Below are positions 52,319 through 61,736 of a stretch of 64,000 nucleotides of DNA, piece after piece; the first letter of the stretch is position 1, and each line of letters begins with the position of its first letter. The DNA comes from Dokdonella sp041395345 (GTDB lineage: Bacteria > Pseudomonadota > Gammaproteobacteria > Xanthomonadales > Rhodanobacteraceae): contig NZ_JAWLAR010000002.1 in assembly GCF_041395345.1 (NCBI RefSeq), positions 252,034-316,033 of the forward strand. Direction: 5' to 3'. Under the pieces are notes generated by a model. It worked only from the letters and a program-made list of their open reading frames with translations, was not told where the DNA came from and did not search any database. The translations under genes and the position numbers were made by a program.

Positions 52319-54061
52319 ATGTCCAGAACTGCCATCGCCCAGGAATTCCCCGACCTCTTGAACCCGCCACACGGTGGCGTGCTCAGGGACCTCTATCTGC
52401 CTGCAGCACAGGCCGAAGCCCTCAAGCAGCGCAGTGCAAGCTTGCCCGGCTGGGATCTGGATGCACGTCAGCTCTGCGATCTCGAGCTGTTGATGAATGG
52501 CGCGTTCTCGCCATTGGAAGGTTTCATGACGCGTCGCGACTACGAGGGCGTTCGCGACGACATGCGACTCGCAGACGGAACCCTGTGGCCGATTCCGATC
52601 GCGCTCGACGTGAGCGAAGCATTCGCCGCCACGATCAAGGCTGGCGATGAAGTCGCTCTGCGTGATCGCGAGTGCGTGCCGCTTGCCGTGCTCGACGTCG
52701 AAGACGTCTACTTCATCGATCCTTTGCTTGAAGCGCACGCGGTCTACGGCACAACTGACCGCAATCATCCCGGCGTCCACGAGCTGCTTGAACGTCGCCA
52801 TCGCGTCAACCTCGGTGGTCGGCTGCGCGGCATCCAGGCCCCCCAGCATCACGACTTCCGCGAACTGCGCGACAGCCCGCGCTCGTTGCGTGAACGGTTC
52901 ATCGCGCAGGGTTGGCAACGCATCGTCGCATTCCAGACCCGCAATCCCATGCACCGGGCGCATCGCGAGCTGACCGTGCGTGCTGCAGAGCGCGCCCATG
53001 CCAAGCTTCTGATCCAGCCTGTCGTCGGCCTGACCAAACCGGGCGATGTCGATCACTACACGCGCGTCCGCTGCTACCAGGCCCTGCTCGCAAACACCCC
53101 TTCCGACTCGACCACACTCTCGCTGTTGCCGCTGGCAATGCGCATGGCCGGACCGCGCGAGGCGCTTTGGCACGCCATCATCCGCAAGAACTACGGCGCG
53201 ACCCATTTCATTGTCGGGCGCGACCATGCCGGACCGGGCAACGATGCCAAGGGCATTCCGTTCTACGAACCTTTCGCTGCGCAGGAACTCGTTGCTCGTC
53301 ATCAGGCGGAACTCGGAATCCAGTTGCTGCCGTTCCCGACCATGGTCTATGCAGCCAACCGCGATGCCTATCTGCCCTCCAGCGACGTGCAGGAGGGCGA
53401 CGAGATTCGCGATATCTCCGGAACCGAACTGCGTCGGCGTCTTGAGCGTAGCGAGGAAATCCCGAGCTGGTTCAGCTATCCGGAGGTCGTCAGCATCCTG
53501 CGCGAACGCTATCCGGTTGGCGCTGCGAAGGGATTTGCGCTGTTCTTCACCGGACTTTCCGGCGCCGGAAAATCGACGATCGCGCAAGCGGTGATCGCCG
53601 CACTGCTGGAGCGGTCCTCGCGCCCGATCACGCTGCTCGATGGCGACGAGGTGCGCAAGCATCTGTCGAAGGGGCTCGGCTTTTCACGCGAGGATCGCGC
53701 CGCCAACATCACTCGGATCGGCTATGTGGCCAGCGAGATCGTGCGCCACGGAGGGATTGCGGTTTGCGCCCCCATTGCGCCGTACCGCGACAGTCGGGCC
53801 GAAGCGCGCGCGCTGATCGAAGCACATGGTGCCTTTGTCGAAATCCACGTCGATACCGCGCTGGAGACCTGCGAAGCACGCGACCGCAAGGGTCTCTATG
53901 CACAAGCCCGTGCCGGAAGGATCGCGCAGTTCACCGGAATCAGCGATCCGTACGAAGTGCCGCAGTCTCCCGATCTGCGCCTGGATGGCGGCGCCTCGGA
54001 CTCCACCACGCTCGCGAAACAGGTTGTGGCGCTACTGCGCAATCGGGGGTTGGTGGCCTGA
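52319..54061 (+). CDS. bifunctional sulfate adenylyltransferase / adenylylsulfate kinase
   Basis: A 580-residue fusion making APS from sulfate and ATP and then PAPS. The N-terminal part (about residues 1-395) is a single-chain ATP sulfurylase: GYLQTRNPMHRAH-like FQTRNPMHRAHRELTVRAAE and VGRDHAGPGNDAKGIPFYEP are its active-site motifs. The C-terminal part (about 400-580) is APS kinase with the P-loop FTGLSGAGKST and DGDEVRKHLSKGLGFS. Gammaproteobacteria usually use the two-subunit CysD-CysN ATP sulfurylase, often with CysN fused to CysC, so this single-chain fusion is less usual for the group. It completes the pathway with cysJIH. Confidence 0.93.
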   Translation: MSRTAIAQEFPDLLNPPHGGVLRDLYLPAAQAEALKQRSASLPGWDLDARQLCDLELLMNGAFSPLEGFMTRRDYEGVRDDMRLADGTLWPIPIALDVSEAFAATIKAGDEVALRDRECVPLAVLDVEDVYFIDPLLEAHAVYGTTDRNHPGVHELLERRHRVNLGGRLRGIQAPQHHDFRELRDSPRSLRERFIAQGWQRIVAFQTRNPMHRAHRELTVRAAERAHAKLLIQPVVGLTKPGDVDHYTRVRCYQALLANTPSDSTTLSLLPLAMRMAGPREALWHAIIRKNYGATHFIVGRDHAGPGNDAKGIPFYEPFAAQELVARHQAELGIQLLPFPTMVYAANRDAYLPSSDVQEGDEIRDISGTELRRRLERSEEIPSWFSYPEVVSILRERYPVGAAKGFALFFTGLSGAGKSTIAQAVIAALLERSSRPITLLDGDEVRKHLSKGLGFSREDRAANITRIGYVASEIVRHGGIAVCAPIAPYRDSRAEARALIEAHGAFVEIHVDTALETCEARDRKGLYAQARAGRIAQFTGISDPYEVPQSPDLRLDGGASDSTTLAKQVVALLRNRGLVA

Positions 54062-54177
54062 TGCTCGGTCAAGATACGGCTGTCGAGAAGCTCGATCATG
54101 GCCTACGCCTGATGTCGGCTTTGGCAGATAGTCCCGTCGAGTTGCGAGCTGTTCGGTGACTGGAAAAGAGCATCACG

Positions 54178-54225
54178 ACCGCAGGAAGCCCCTTTTTCGG
54201 GACGGCTGAAGCCGTTTCCTGCGGT
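54178..54225. repeat. nested inverted repeat
   Basis: ACCGCAGGAA (54178-54187) pairs with TTCCTGCGGT (54216-54225), enclosing ACGGCTGAAGCCGT, itself a hairpin. This has the structure of a REP-type element and may also end transcription of the Sat-CysC gene. Confidence 0.6.
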
Positions 54226-54246
54226 GCCAAACGCAATGCCTCTTCG

Positions 54247-54274
54247 TCGTAGGAGCCAGCTTCAGCTGCGATGC
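54247..54274. repeat. dispersed hairpin repeat (GTAGGAGCCAGCTTCAGCTG type)
   Basis: GTAGGAGCCAGCTTCAGCTG followed by CGATGC. A short AGCT-TC-AGCT hairpin within a sequence type common between genes in Xanthomonadales. Only one copy is clear in this window. Confidence 0.5.
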
Positions 54275-54372
54275 TTTTCGGACAATGCAGCAGAGTACAT
54301 CGCAACTAAAGCCGCCAGTCGCGGAGAACAGAAGTGGCGCAGCGCTCCGCGATTGAAGTTGATTGGCTCTTC

Positions 54373-56388
54373 CTAATTCTTGTTCGACGAGCCACTCTTG
54401 CTGCCAGATCCGATATTCTGGTCCAGGAAAGCGATGATCTTTTCGTACATGTCGGTCACGTTTTCTTCCTTGTAATAGCCGTGGCCTTCCGACGGCTGGT
54501 ACAGCCAGACCACGTCCGATCCGTTCTTGTTCAGCGCGGCGCGCATGGCTTCGCTGTGCACGGGTGGCACACGCTTGTCCTCACCCCCGGAAATCAGCAT
54601 GACCTTGGCCTTGATCAGAGCAGCCTGATTGGCGGGCGAGCGTTGTGCCAATACTCCAGCGTCATTGCCCAAAACCATCTCGAGATAGTTTTCCCCGTAC
54701 AGTGATTGCGGTATGTCGCCGCGCTTCTTCATCAGGTTGAGATCGTAAACGCCCGCATCGCCAATGGCACACTGGTACAGATCCGGTTCGCGAACGGCAC
54801 CCTGCAAGGCTGCATAGCCACCATAGCTCGTTCCATAGATACAGATGCGCTTCGGATCAGCCACGCCTTGCTTGATCGCCCAATGGGTTGCATCAGTCAC
54901 ATCGTCCTGCATCTTTGCTCCCCACTCGCGGTATCCGGACTTGACGAAGTCATAGCCGTAGCCACCCGAACCTCGGAAGTTGACCTGCAGAACAGCATAG
55001 CCACGACTCGCCAGTGCTTGGACCGTCGGATTGTAGCGCCAGAAGTCGCGCTCCCCGTAGGGCCCACCATGTAGATAGACCACCATCGGGAGGTTCTTGG
55101 CATCTTCCTTGCCAGGTGGCTTGCTAAGGTATCCGTGCAGGGCCAATCCATCGCGCGCCTTGATGCCGACCGGCTCCATAGCGGCCAGAGGCTTGTTCTC
55201 CAGCCAGGGAGCTTGCGAGAGCAACAGGCTCAGTTTCTTGGTATCGACGTCGTAGAGATAAAAGGTGCCGGGATTGCGGTCGCTCCTGACTTCAACGACA
55301 ACCTTCTTGCCATCCTTGCTGTTCGACGTGAATGTCACATCCTCGCCCGGAAATACGCCCATCATCTCGGCCAGCAGCTTGCTTTCCGGCGCATCCCGAT
55401 CAACCAGAGTCACAGCGGTTCGGCCAGGCATCGAGCGAAGTGCGTACACTTCCTTGCCGTCGAAGGTCTTGTCAAAGCTGGTCGGTGCCGCCTCGTTTCC
55501 GCTCCAGAGAAGCTTGAATTTCCGGGTGGCTACGCTCCACAAGCACAAACCGCCCACACCCTTGTCACCGCCACAGAAGAAATAGACGCCGTCGCCAGCG
55601 CGATTGAAGGCGATCGGATAGACGCGTATGCCATCCTGCGCCTCGTCGACCACCAGTTCCCACTTGTCGCCTTCGCCCTGGCGGTAGTACGCCTTGTATT
55701 TCTGGTCGTTGTCCGTACCAAATGTGAAGCGGGCTACGCCTGCGTTATCGGTAAGGAAGCTCGCATCCACGAGGGGTGAGGTTGTCAGGGTGCGATTCTT
55801 GCCACTGCGCACGTCGATCTTGCGCACCTCAGGGTGGAATTGTTCACCACCCGCCGTAGCGACGTGGCTCCAGTTCCAGCGCCGAACACCAATGATGGCG
55901 TCGTCATCGTTGTCTCGCAGGTCATCGAGCATCCAGGCGCTTGCATTTTCACTCTGCTTTTTTTCGATATGACTGCCGGTGGAACCGGCCGGATCGCGAT
56001 TTGCGCGGTAGCCGAACAGGATGTCGCGACCCTTGCCGTCGGTATTCACCGCAAACAGCTCACCCGTGGATGCCGGCTGTTCAAGTTGCCCAACCTTGGT
56101 GCCCAGAGTATAGAGAACACGCTCGTCCGACACCCACCAGAAATCAACTACCACATCCTCTTCACGAGGACTGATCGAGAACCCGGTGCTGTCCTCGATA
56201 TTCAAGATGGAAAGGACAGTATTGTCGTCAATGACCGCGTTGATCGCGAGATGTGTGCCATCCGGAGAAATCTTGACTTCCTTGTACTTGGAATGGCGTG
56301 CGAAATCGGCCAACGACACAGGCTCCGCTGCCTGCACGCAGAACGAGACTACAAGCGCGGAGAGGAGGGCAAGCAGGCGACTTTTCAT
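54373..56388 (-). CDS. secreted S9-family prolyl oligopeptidase-like peptidase (copy 1)
   Basis: A 671-residue serine peptidase from ATG 56388 with a signal peptide (LLALLSALVVSFCVQAAE). The N-terminal two-thirds is a beta-propeller, starting LADFARHSKYKEVKISPDGT. The C-terminal alpha/beta-hydrolase domain has the nucleophile in YGTSYGGYAALQGA, the oxyanion region VVYLHGGPYGERDF, and the late His in PSEGHGYY. It would cleave oligopeptides in the periplasm or outside. It lies 336 bases downstream of a clear paralogue (56725-58761) on the same strand. Confidence 0.92.
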   Translation of the reverse strand: MKSRLLALLSALVVSFCVQAAEPVSLADFARHSKYKEVKISPDGTHLAINAVIDDNTVLSILNIEDSTGFSISPREEDVVVDFWWVSDERVLYTLGTKVGQLEQPASTGELFAVNTDGKGRDILFGYRANRDPAGSTGSHIEKKQSENASAWMLDDLRDNDDDAIIGVRRWNWSHVATAGGEQFHPEVRKIDVRSGKNRTLTTSPLVDASFLTDNAGVARFTFGTDNDQKYKAYYRQGEGDKWELVVDEAQDGIRVYPIAFNRAGDGVYFFCGGDKGVGGLCLWSVATRKFKLLWSGNEAAPTSFDKTFDGKEVYALRSMPGRTAVTLVDRDAPESKLLAEMMGVFPGEDVTFTSNSKDGKKVVVEVRSDRNPGTFYLYDVDTKKLSLLLSQAPWLENKPLAAMEPVGIKARDGLALHGYLSKPPGKEDAKNLPMVVYLHGGPYGERDFWRYNPTVQALASRGYAVLQVNFRGSGGYGYDFVKSGYREWGAKMQDDVTDATHWAIKQGVADPKRICIYGTSYGGYAALQGAVREPDLYQCAIGDAGVYDLNLMKKRGDIPQSLYGENYLEMVLGNDAGVLAQRSPANQAALIKAKVMLISGGEDKRVPPVHSEAMRAALNKNGSDVVWLYQPSEGHGYYKEENVTDMYEKIIAFLDQNIGSGSKSGSSNKN

Positions 56389-56724
56389 GGTGACGGTTCC
56401 CTGTCTGTTGCTGGAATGTGGACTATTACATAGCGAGGACACAAATCAAAATTGCCTGTCGCTACCGGTGAGAGACTGATTGTCGAGGATTTTCCTGGAC
56501 GTCGAATCCTGTGCCAGCCTGGGTCTCGATGAGCCTGGCGACGACCGCCGTTACCGGTATGCCACTACTCGAGACCCTTGCCATCCTGCTCGAGCGCATC
56601 GGCTTGTCCGCTCAACCGAGCTGGCTTCCGCTGAGAATACAGGGACAAGCGGGAATGATTCGGGTCCGACAGGCCGCTCTGGCAGTTCATCGCTTCCCGT
56701 CACTTCGTCAAGCAACGGGACTGT
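56389..56724. other. 336-bp spacer between the two S9 peptidase genes
   Basis: No supported gene in either strand. It would hold the promoter of copy 1 in its left part. I see no terminator with a U-tract; a CTATTTTTTCG run at the right edge belongs to the stop region of copy 2. Confidence 0.45.
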
Positions 56725-58761
56725 CTATTTTTTCGGCTCGGGCTCGACTTCCTTGCTGGCGCCCTCGCCGATATTGCGATCAAGAAAGGCAATGAGCTTT
56801 TCGTACATTTCGGTGACATTGGATTCGTCGTAATAGCCATGCCCCTCGGTCGGCTGGTACAGCCATTCAACTTCGATGCCGCGCTTGCCAAGCGCACTGC
56901 GAAGGTTTTCGCTGTGGATGGGTGGAACGCGCTTGTCCTGACCACCGACAATCAGCATGACATCGGCCTTGAGCCGGTCGAGCTGATTGATGGGCGAGCG
57001 CTGGGCCAGAACCGTGTCGTCGCTGCCAAGCACCTTGTCCAGGTAGGCCCCGCCCTTGAGTGATTGTGGAATGTCTCCACGTGATTTCATCAGGCGCAGA
57101 TCGTAGACACCGACGTAGCCGATTGTGCACTGGTATAGATCAGGCTCGCGGACCGCACCTTGAAGTGCGGCATAACCACCATAGCTTCCACCAAAGATGC
57201 ATATCCGTTTCGGGTCAGCGTCGCCTTGCTTGATCGCCCAGTGGGTTGCATCGGTCACATCGTCCTGCATCCTTGCTCCCCACTCGCCGAATCCGGCAGT
57301 GATGAACGCGTCACCATATCCACCGGAACCACGGAAGTTGACTTGAAGCACGGCGTAGCCACGACTGGCCAGCACCTGCACATAGGGGTCGTATTCCCAG
57401 GTATCCCTGACCCAGTAGGGGCCGCCATGGACGAATACCACCATTGGCAGGTCCCTGGCGTCTTCCTTTCCGGGTGGCTTGGTCAGGAAACCATGGAGCT
57501 CCACGCCATCTCGCGCCTTGATCGAGAACGGCTCCATGACCGCCATGTCTTCTGGCTTGATCCAGGGTGCACGCGCGAGCAGAAAACTGAGCTTTCTCGA
57601 GTCAACGTCATACAGGTAAAACGCACCTGGATCGCGATCACTTTCCACGGACAGGACAACTTTCTTGCCATCGCGAGTGGCATTGATGAAGTGGACGTCC
57701 GAGCCGGGGAATTGCTGCAGCATGTCGACCAGGACATGCGCTTCGTCCGCGTTCTTGTCGATCAGGGTTACCGATGTGCGACCCGGCATGGATCGGATTG
57801 CGAACAGGTCCTGCTCGTCAAAAGTCTGCTCATAGCCGTTCGGGCCGGCCTCCTTGCCACTCCACAAGGTGCTGAAAGTACGCGTTTTCGTGTCCCACAG
57901 GCAGACCCCGCCGCGCGCATTGCGGCCCGGGCATTCGAAATAGACGCCATCACCGGCCCGGTTGAAGTAGACGGGAACGTATCGATTTCCATCATCGGCT
58001 TCGGTAAAAATCAGTTCCCATTCCGCATCATTGGCCGCACGGTAATAGACATTGAGCTTGCGCTCCTTGTCCTCCCCGTAGGCAAAACGCACGCCACCGT
58101 TGTTGTCGAGCACGAATCGTGAACCGGTAATCGGGGACACCGCGATGGTACGGTTCTTCCCGGTCTTCACATTGATGACCCTGACTTCTTCGGGCAACGA
58201 CTCACCACCTGCCGAGCCAACGTGGCTCCAGTTCCATCGCCTTACCTGTATCAGCGCTTCTTCATCGTTGTCGCGCAATGCATCCAGCATCCATGCACTC
58301 GCGTATTCGCTCTGTTTCTTGGTGATATGGCTGCCCAGCGAACCCGACATGTCCTGGCTGACTCGATAGCCAAAGAGTATGTCCTTGTTCTTGCCGTCCA
58401 CATCGACCGCGAACAGTTCACCGGTCATGCCGGGTGCTTCGAAATAGCCGATATTCTGGGCAACCGTATAGACAATGCGCGTATTCGAGACCCACCAGAA
58501 CTGGAAGACCTCGTCATCCTCGCGCGGACGCAGGGTCACTCCGGTGTTCTTGTCGAGGTCGATGACCGACAGCACCACCTTGCCATCGATGACCGAGGTT
58601 GCCGCCAGGTGCTTCCCGTCTGGCGCAATCTTGGCAGTCCTGAACTGCATGTGTCTGGCGAAGTCGGCCAGTGGCAGCGGGTCGGCAAGGACCTGAACCG
58701 AAGTGAGCAGCAGTGCGATAAACAGAGCAATTTCGCGCAAGCGCATACGGACTTGTTCCAT
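56725..58761 (-). CDS. secreted S9-family prolyl oligopeptidase-like peptidase (copy 2)
   Basis: A 678-residue paralogue of the downstream gene. Signal peptide (IALFIALLLTSVQVLA) and propeller start LADFARHMQFRTAKIAPDGK correspond closely to copy 1, as do FGGSYGGYAALQGAVREPDL (nucleophile), VFVHGGPYWVRDTWEYDP and PTEGHGYYDE (His). ATG 58761 was chosen; an ATG five codons later (58746) is as good. It follows manC by 43 bases on the same strand and could be partly read through from the sugar operon. Confidence 0.92.
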   Translation of the reverse strand: MEQVRMRLREIALFIALLLTSVQVLADPLPLADFARHMQFRTAKIAPDGKHLAATSVIDGKVVLSVIDLDKNTGVTLRPREDDEVFQFWWVSNTRIVYTVAQNIGYFEAPGMTGELFAVDVDGKNKDILFGYRVSQDMSGSLGSHITKKQSEYASAWMLDALRDNDEEALIQVRRWNWSHVGSAGGESLPEEVRVINVKTGKNRTIAVSPITGSRFVLDNNGGVRFAYGEDKERKLNVYYRAANDAEWELIFTEADDGNRYVPVYFNRAGDGVYFECPGRNARGGVCLWDTKTRTFSTLWSGKEAGPNGYEQTFDEQDLFAIRSMPGRTSVTLIDKNADEAHVLVDMLQQFPGSDVHFINATRDGKKVVLSVESDRDPGAFYLYDVDSRKLSFLLARAPWIKPEDMAVMEPFSIKARDGVELHGFLTKPPGKEDARDLPMVVFVHGGPYWVRDTWEYDPYVQVLASRGYAVLQVNFRGSGGYGDAFITAGFGEWGARMQDDVTDATHWAIKQGDADPKRICIFGGSYGGYAALQGAVREPDLYQCTIGYVGVYDLRLMKSRGDIPQSLKGGAYLDKVLGSDDTVLAQRSPINQLDRLKADVMLIVGGQDKRVPPIHSENLRSALGKRGIEVEWLYQPTEGHGYYDESNVTEMYEKLIAFLDRNIGEGASKEVEPEPKK

Positions 58762-58804
58762 GTCAGTAGATGTCCACAACTCTATCGTCGGTTCAACGAT
58801 CCCG

Positions 58805-60244
58805 TCAAACCTTGCGCGGCACCCGGCCATAGCGATCTTCCAGGCGCACGATATCGTCTTCGCCGAAGTAGTCGCCGCATTGCACTTCGATCAGATGGAT
58901 ATCCTGGGCTGTGGGGTTTTCAAGGCGATGCACGGTGTTCATCGGGATATAAGCCGATTCGTTCGCCTGCAACAGGAACTCGCGCTCGCCGATGCGCACC
59001 TTGGCCGTGCCGTCGACCACGGTCCAGTGTTCGCTGCGCCGATTGTGCAATTGCAGCGACAACACATGGCCGGGCTTTACGGTCAGGCGCTTGACCTTGC
59101 AGTCATCACGGTCTTCGAGGATGGTGTAGCTGCCCCAGGGCCGGTGCACCGTGTTGTGCACGGTGGCCGCCTGGTGATTGCTTGCGCGCAGCTGTTCGAC
59201 CACGATCTTGACCTGCTGCGAGCGTTCGCGATCGGCGACCAGCACGGCATCGCCGGTGTCGACGATCACGAGATCCTTCACTCCGACCGCAGCCACCATG
59301 CGCGCATCGGACTGGATGTAGCAATTCTCGCTTTCGACAATGATGGCCTGGCCGTGCACGCGATTGCCTGCTGCATCGGTGTCGCCTTCCATGTCGCTGA
59401 TCGCCTTCCATGAGCCGATGTCGCTCCAGTCGAATCGAGCGGGTACGACCGCGACGCGCGATGCGCGTTCCATGATGGCGTAGTCGATCGAGATATCCGG
59501 CTGTGCAAGAAACACCTCGCGCGCAAACTCGATCGGGCTCGCCTGGCCGCTCTCGCTGGCATGGCAGGCGCGTGCAGCGGCCAGCACGTCGGGACAGGTT
59601 TTCTCCGCAGCCGCAATCAGCGCATCAGCGCGAAAGCAGAACATGCCCGAGTTCCAGGTGTAGTCGCCCGATTCCAGATAGGACTCGGCGGTTTCCCGGT
59701 CCGGCTTTTCGACGAACGCCTCGACCACGCGCCCTTCGCAATCATTGACGTCTGCACCCATGCGTATGTAGCCAAAGCCCGTTTCCGGCGCACTCGGCTG
59801 GATGCCGAAAGTGACCAGCCAGCCATCGGCAGCGATCTTCACTGCGCGCTCGACGTCGGCGGCGAACCCATCGAGATCGTTGATCAGATGATCGGCCGGC
59901 AGGATCAGCAAGGTTGCGTCGGCGGAACAGTGCTCCAGTGCGTGCAGGGCCGCCAGGACGACCGCAGGTGCCGTGTTTCGACCCACCGGCTCGAGCAGAA
60001 ACGGCAGCTTGTCGAGATCGGCTTCGGCATGCCGGGAATATTCATCGCGGGTCAGGAAGTAATAGTCGCGCCCGGTCACGGTCAGCACCGTGCCGTCGTC
60101 GGCCAGTCTTAGTGCGCGGTCGAGGGTCTTGTACAGGAGCGACTCGCCATCGCCCATGCGCATGAACGGTTTCGGGTAGGCACTGCGCGATACAGGCCAA
60201 AGCCGGGTGCCGGCGCCGCCGGACAGGATCACCGGAACAATCAT
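58805..60244 (-). CDS. manC: mannose-1-phosphate guanylyltransferase / mannose-6-phosphate isomerase
   Basis: A 479-residue bifunctional enzyme that makes mannose-6-phosphate and GDP-mannose for surface polysaccharides (XanB in Xanthomonas). The N-terminal nucleotidyltransferase has VILSGGAGTRLWPVSRSAYP and FVEKPD. The C-terminal type II PMI cupin has RPWGSYTILEDRDDCKVKRL, VKPGHVLSLQLHNRRSEHWT and NESAYIPMNTVHRLENP. It overlaps rmlD by four bases, so it is translated from the same transcript. Confidence 0.95.
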   Translation of the reverse strand: MIVPVILSGGAGTRLWPVSRSAYPKPFMRMGDGESLLYKTLDRALRLADDGTVLTVTGRDYYFLTRDEYSRHAEADLDKLPFLLEPVGRNTAPAVVLAALHALEHCSADATLLILPADHLINDLDGFAADVERAVKIAADGWLVTFGIQPSAPETGFGYIRMGADVNDCEGRVVEAFVEKPDRETAESYLESGDYTWNSGMFCFRADALIAAAEKTCPDVLAAARACHASESGQASPIEFAREVFLAQPDISIDYAIMERASRVAVVPARFDWSDIGSWKAISDMEGDTDAAGNRVHGQAIIVESENCYIQSDARMVAAVGVKDLVIVDTGDAVLVADRERSQQVKIVVEQLRASNHQAATVHNTVHRPWGSYTILEDRDDCKVKRLTVKPGHVLSLQLHNRRSEHWTVVDGTAKVRIGEREFLLQANESAYIPMNTVHRLENPTAQDIHLIEVQCGDYFGEDDIVRLEDRYGRVPRKV

Positions 60245-61185
60245 CGTGTTTCTCCAATGGGGTGGGCATCGGCCAGTTCACCGATGACCTCGCGCAACCC
60301 CTCTCTCCAGGGTGGCAATTGTAGACCGAACACGAGCGCCAGCCTGGCGTTGTCGAGTACGGAAAAGGCAGGACGCGTCGCACGCGTCGGGTAATCGCTG
60401 CTGGCAATCGGCAGGAGCCGCGGAATCCGCTGCAGCAAGCCGCGCTGCCGTGCGGCTTCGAATATTGCTGCAGCAAATTCGAACCAACTACAGCGCTGTG
60501 ACGCGGTAAGGTGATAGGTGCCCAACGCCAGAGCGCGCTCTTGCTCTTTCATCCTTTCGAGGCGCTGCAAAATGTGCACCGTGGCACCGGCAATCCATCT
60601 CGCCGGCGTTGGCGAACCGATCTGGTCGTCAACAATGCGCAACTCCTCGCGCTCTGCGCCGAGACGCAACATCGTGCGCAGGAAATTCTGCCCGCGTGCC
60701 GCATACACCCAGGCCGTGCGCAGGATCAGGTGTCGCGCCCCGCTGGCTCGCAAGGCCGCTTCACCGGCCAGCTTGCTGCGTCCGTAAGCGCCAAGAGGTC
60801 CGGTCGGATCATCTTCCTGGCGCGGCTTCGGATCGCTTCCGTCGAACACGTAGTCGGTCGAATAGTGGACCACCCGCGCTTCGTTGCGGGCGGCCCAACC
60901 AGCGATTTCCGCAACCGCGAGATGATTGATGCGATCAGCCAGGTCCGGCTCGTCTTCGGCACGATCGACCGCCGTATAGGCAGCCGCATTGACGATGACA
61001 TCGGGCTTGTTCGTTTCCAGCACGCGCAGCAAGGCTTCGGAGTCTGCAAGATCGACGCTGGTGCAGCTGCCTGCGTCATCCAGCGTTCCGGTTCGGCTTG
61101 CACAGGCCACCCGACCCAGACGTGCAAGAGGTTCACGCAATTCATGGCCGACCTGGCCATTGGCACCGAGCAGCAGGATGTTCAC
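60241..61185 (-). CDS. rmlD: dTDP-4-dehydrorhamnose reductase
   Basis: A 314-residue short-chain dehydrogenase-type enzyme that makes dTDP-L-rhamnose with NAD(P)H. LLLGANGQVGHELREPL is the dinucleotide-binding motif. VVHYSTDYVFDGSDPKPRQE includes the serine-threonine site, and GAYGRSKLAGEAALRA holds the catalytic Tyr-x3-Lys. Four-base overlaps join it to rmlC and manC. Intact. Confidence 0.95.
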   Translation of the reverse strand: MNILLLGANGQVGHELREPLARLGRVACASRTGTLDDAGSCTSVDLADSEALLRVLETNKPDVIVNAAAYTAVDRAEDEPDLADRINHLAVAEIAGWAARNEARVVHYSTDYVFDGSDPKPRQEDDPTGPLGAYGRSKLAGEAALRASGARHLILRTAWVYAARGQNFLRTMLRLGAEREELRIVDDQIGSPTPARWIAGATVHILQRLERMKEQERALALGTYHLTASQRCSWFEFAAAIFEAARQRGLLQRIPRLLPIASSDYPTRATRPAFSVLDNARLALVFGLQLPPWREGLREVIGELADAHPIGETR

Positions 61186-61736
61186 TGGAATACCGGCAAT
61201 CGTTCAGGCGACACGTCTGCCAGGAAGGGCGCCTTGCTGTCCTTCTCCGAAAGCGAGGGATTGGCCAGCGGCCAGTCGATGGCCAGCCTGGCATCGTTCC
61301 AGCGGATGCCCGCGTCGGCCGCGCCGTCGTAATGGGCCGTGCACTGATAGACAAACGTCGCCGGGCCGGAAAGCACGGCGAAGCCGTGCGCGAATCCTTC
61401 CGGTACCCAGAAGTGCCGCTTGTTCTCGGCGGAAAGGATTGCTGCGGCCCACCGACCGAAGGTCGGAGAGCCCTGGCGAATATCCACCGCGACATCGTAG
61501 ACCTCGCCCTCGAGCACGCTGACCAGCTTGCCTTGCGGGTTCGGCCACTGGTAGTGGAGTCCGCGCAGGACACCCTGCTCCGAACGCGACACGTTGGTCT
61601 GCACGAAGCGCAGGTCGAGACCGGCTTCGGCGAAGCGGTTCGCGTTGAAGCTCTCGTAGAAGAACCCGCGTGCATCGCCATGGACCCTGGGCTCGATGAC
61701 CAGACAGCCGTCGAGCGGTGTCTTGATCAGCCTCAT
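61182..61736 (-). CDS. rmlC: dTDP-4-dehydrorhamnose 3,5-epimerase
   Basis: A 184-residue cupin epimerase. GDARGFFYESFNANRFAEAG, FVQTNVSRSEQGVLRGLHYQ (with the catalytic His), GEVYDVAVDIRQGSPTFGRW and FWVPEGFAHGFAVLS (second His/Tyr region) are all present. ATG at 61736 overlaps the rmlA stop by four bases; the upstream extension is not family-like. Confidence 0.95.
   Translation of the reverse strand: MRLIKTPLDGCLVIEPRVHGDARGFFYESFNANRFAEAGLDLRFVQTNVSRSEQGVLRGLHYQWPNPQGKLVSVLEGEVYDVAVDIRQGSPTFGRWAAAILSAENKRHFWVPEGFAHGFAVLSGPATFVYQCTAHYDGAADAGIRWNDARLAIDWPLANPSLSEKDSKAPFLADVSPERLPVFQ

Larger units (their letters stand above)
54062..54372. other. intergenic region with two hairpin repeats
   Basis: 310 bp between convergent genes. 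It contains the inverted repeat 54178-54225 and a second element at 54247-54274. No gene is supported; a 32-codon frame at 54061 that overlaps the upstream stop has no features. Confidence 0.5.

Noticed and set aside
51518..53662. 714-codon minus-strand frame
   Set aside because: Antisense to cysH and the Sat-CysC fusion, both with clear catalytic motifs.
54061..54159. 32-codon ORF overlapping the Sat-CysC stop
   Set aside because: Start overlap resembles coupling, but the peptide has no features and ends just before REP-like repeats.
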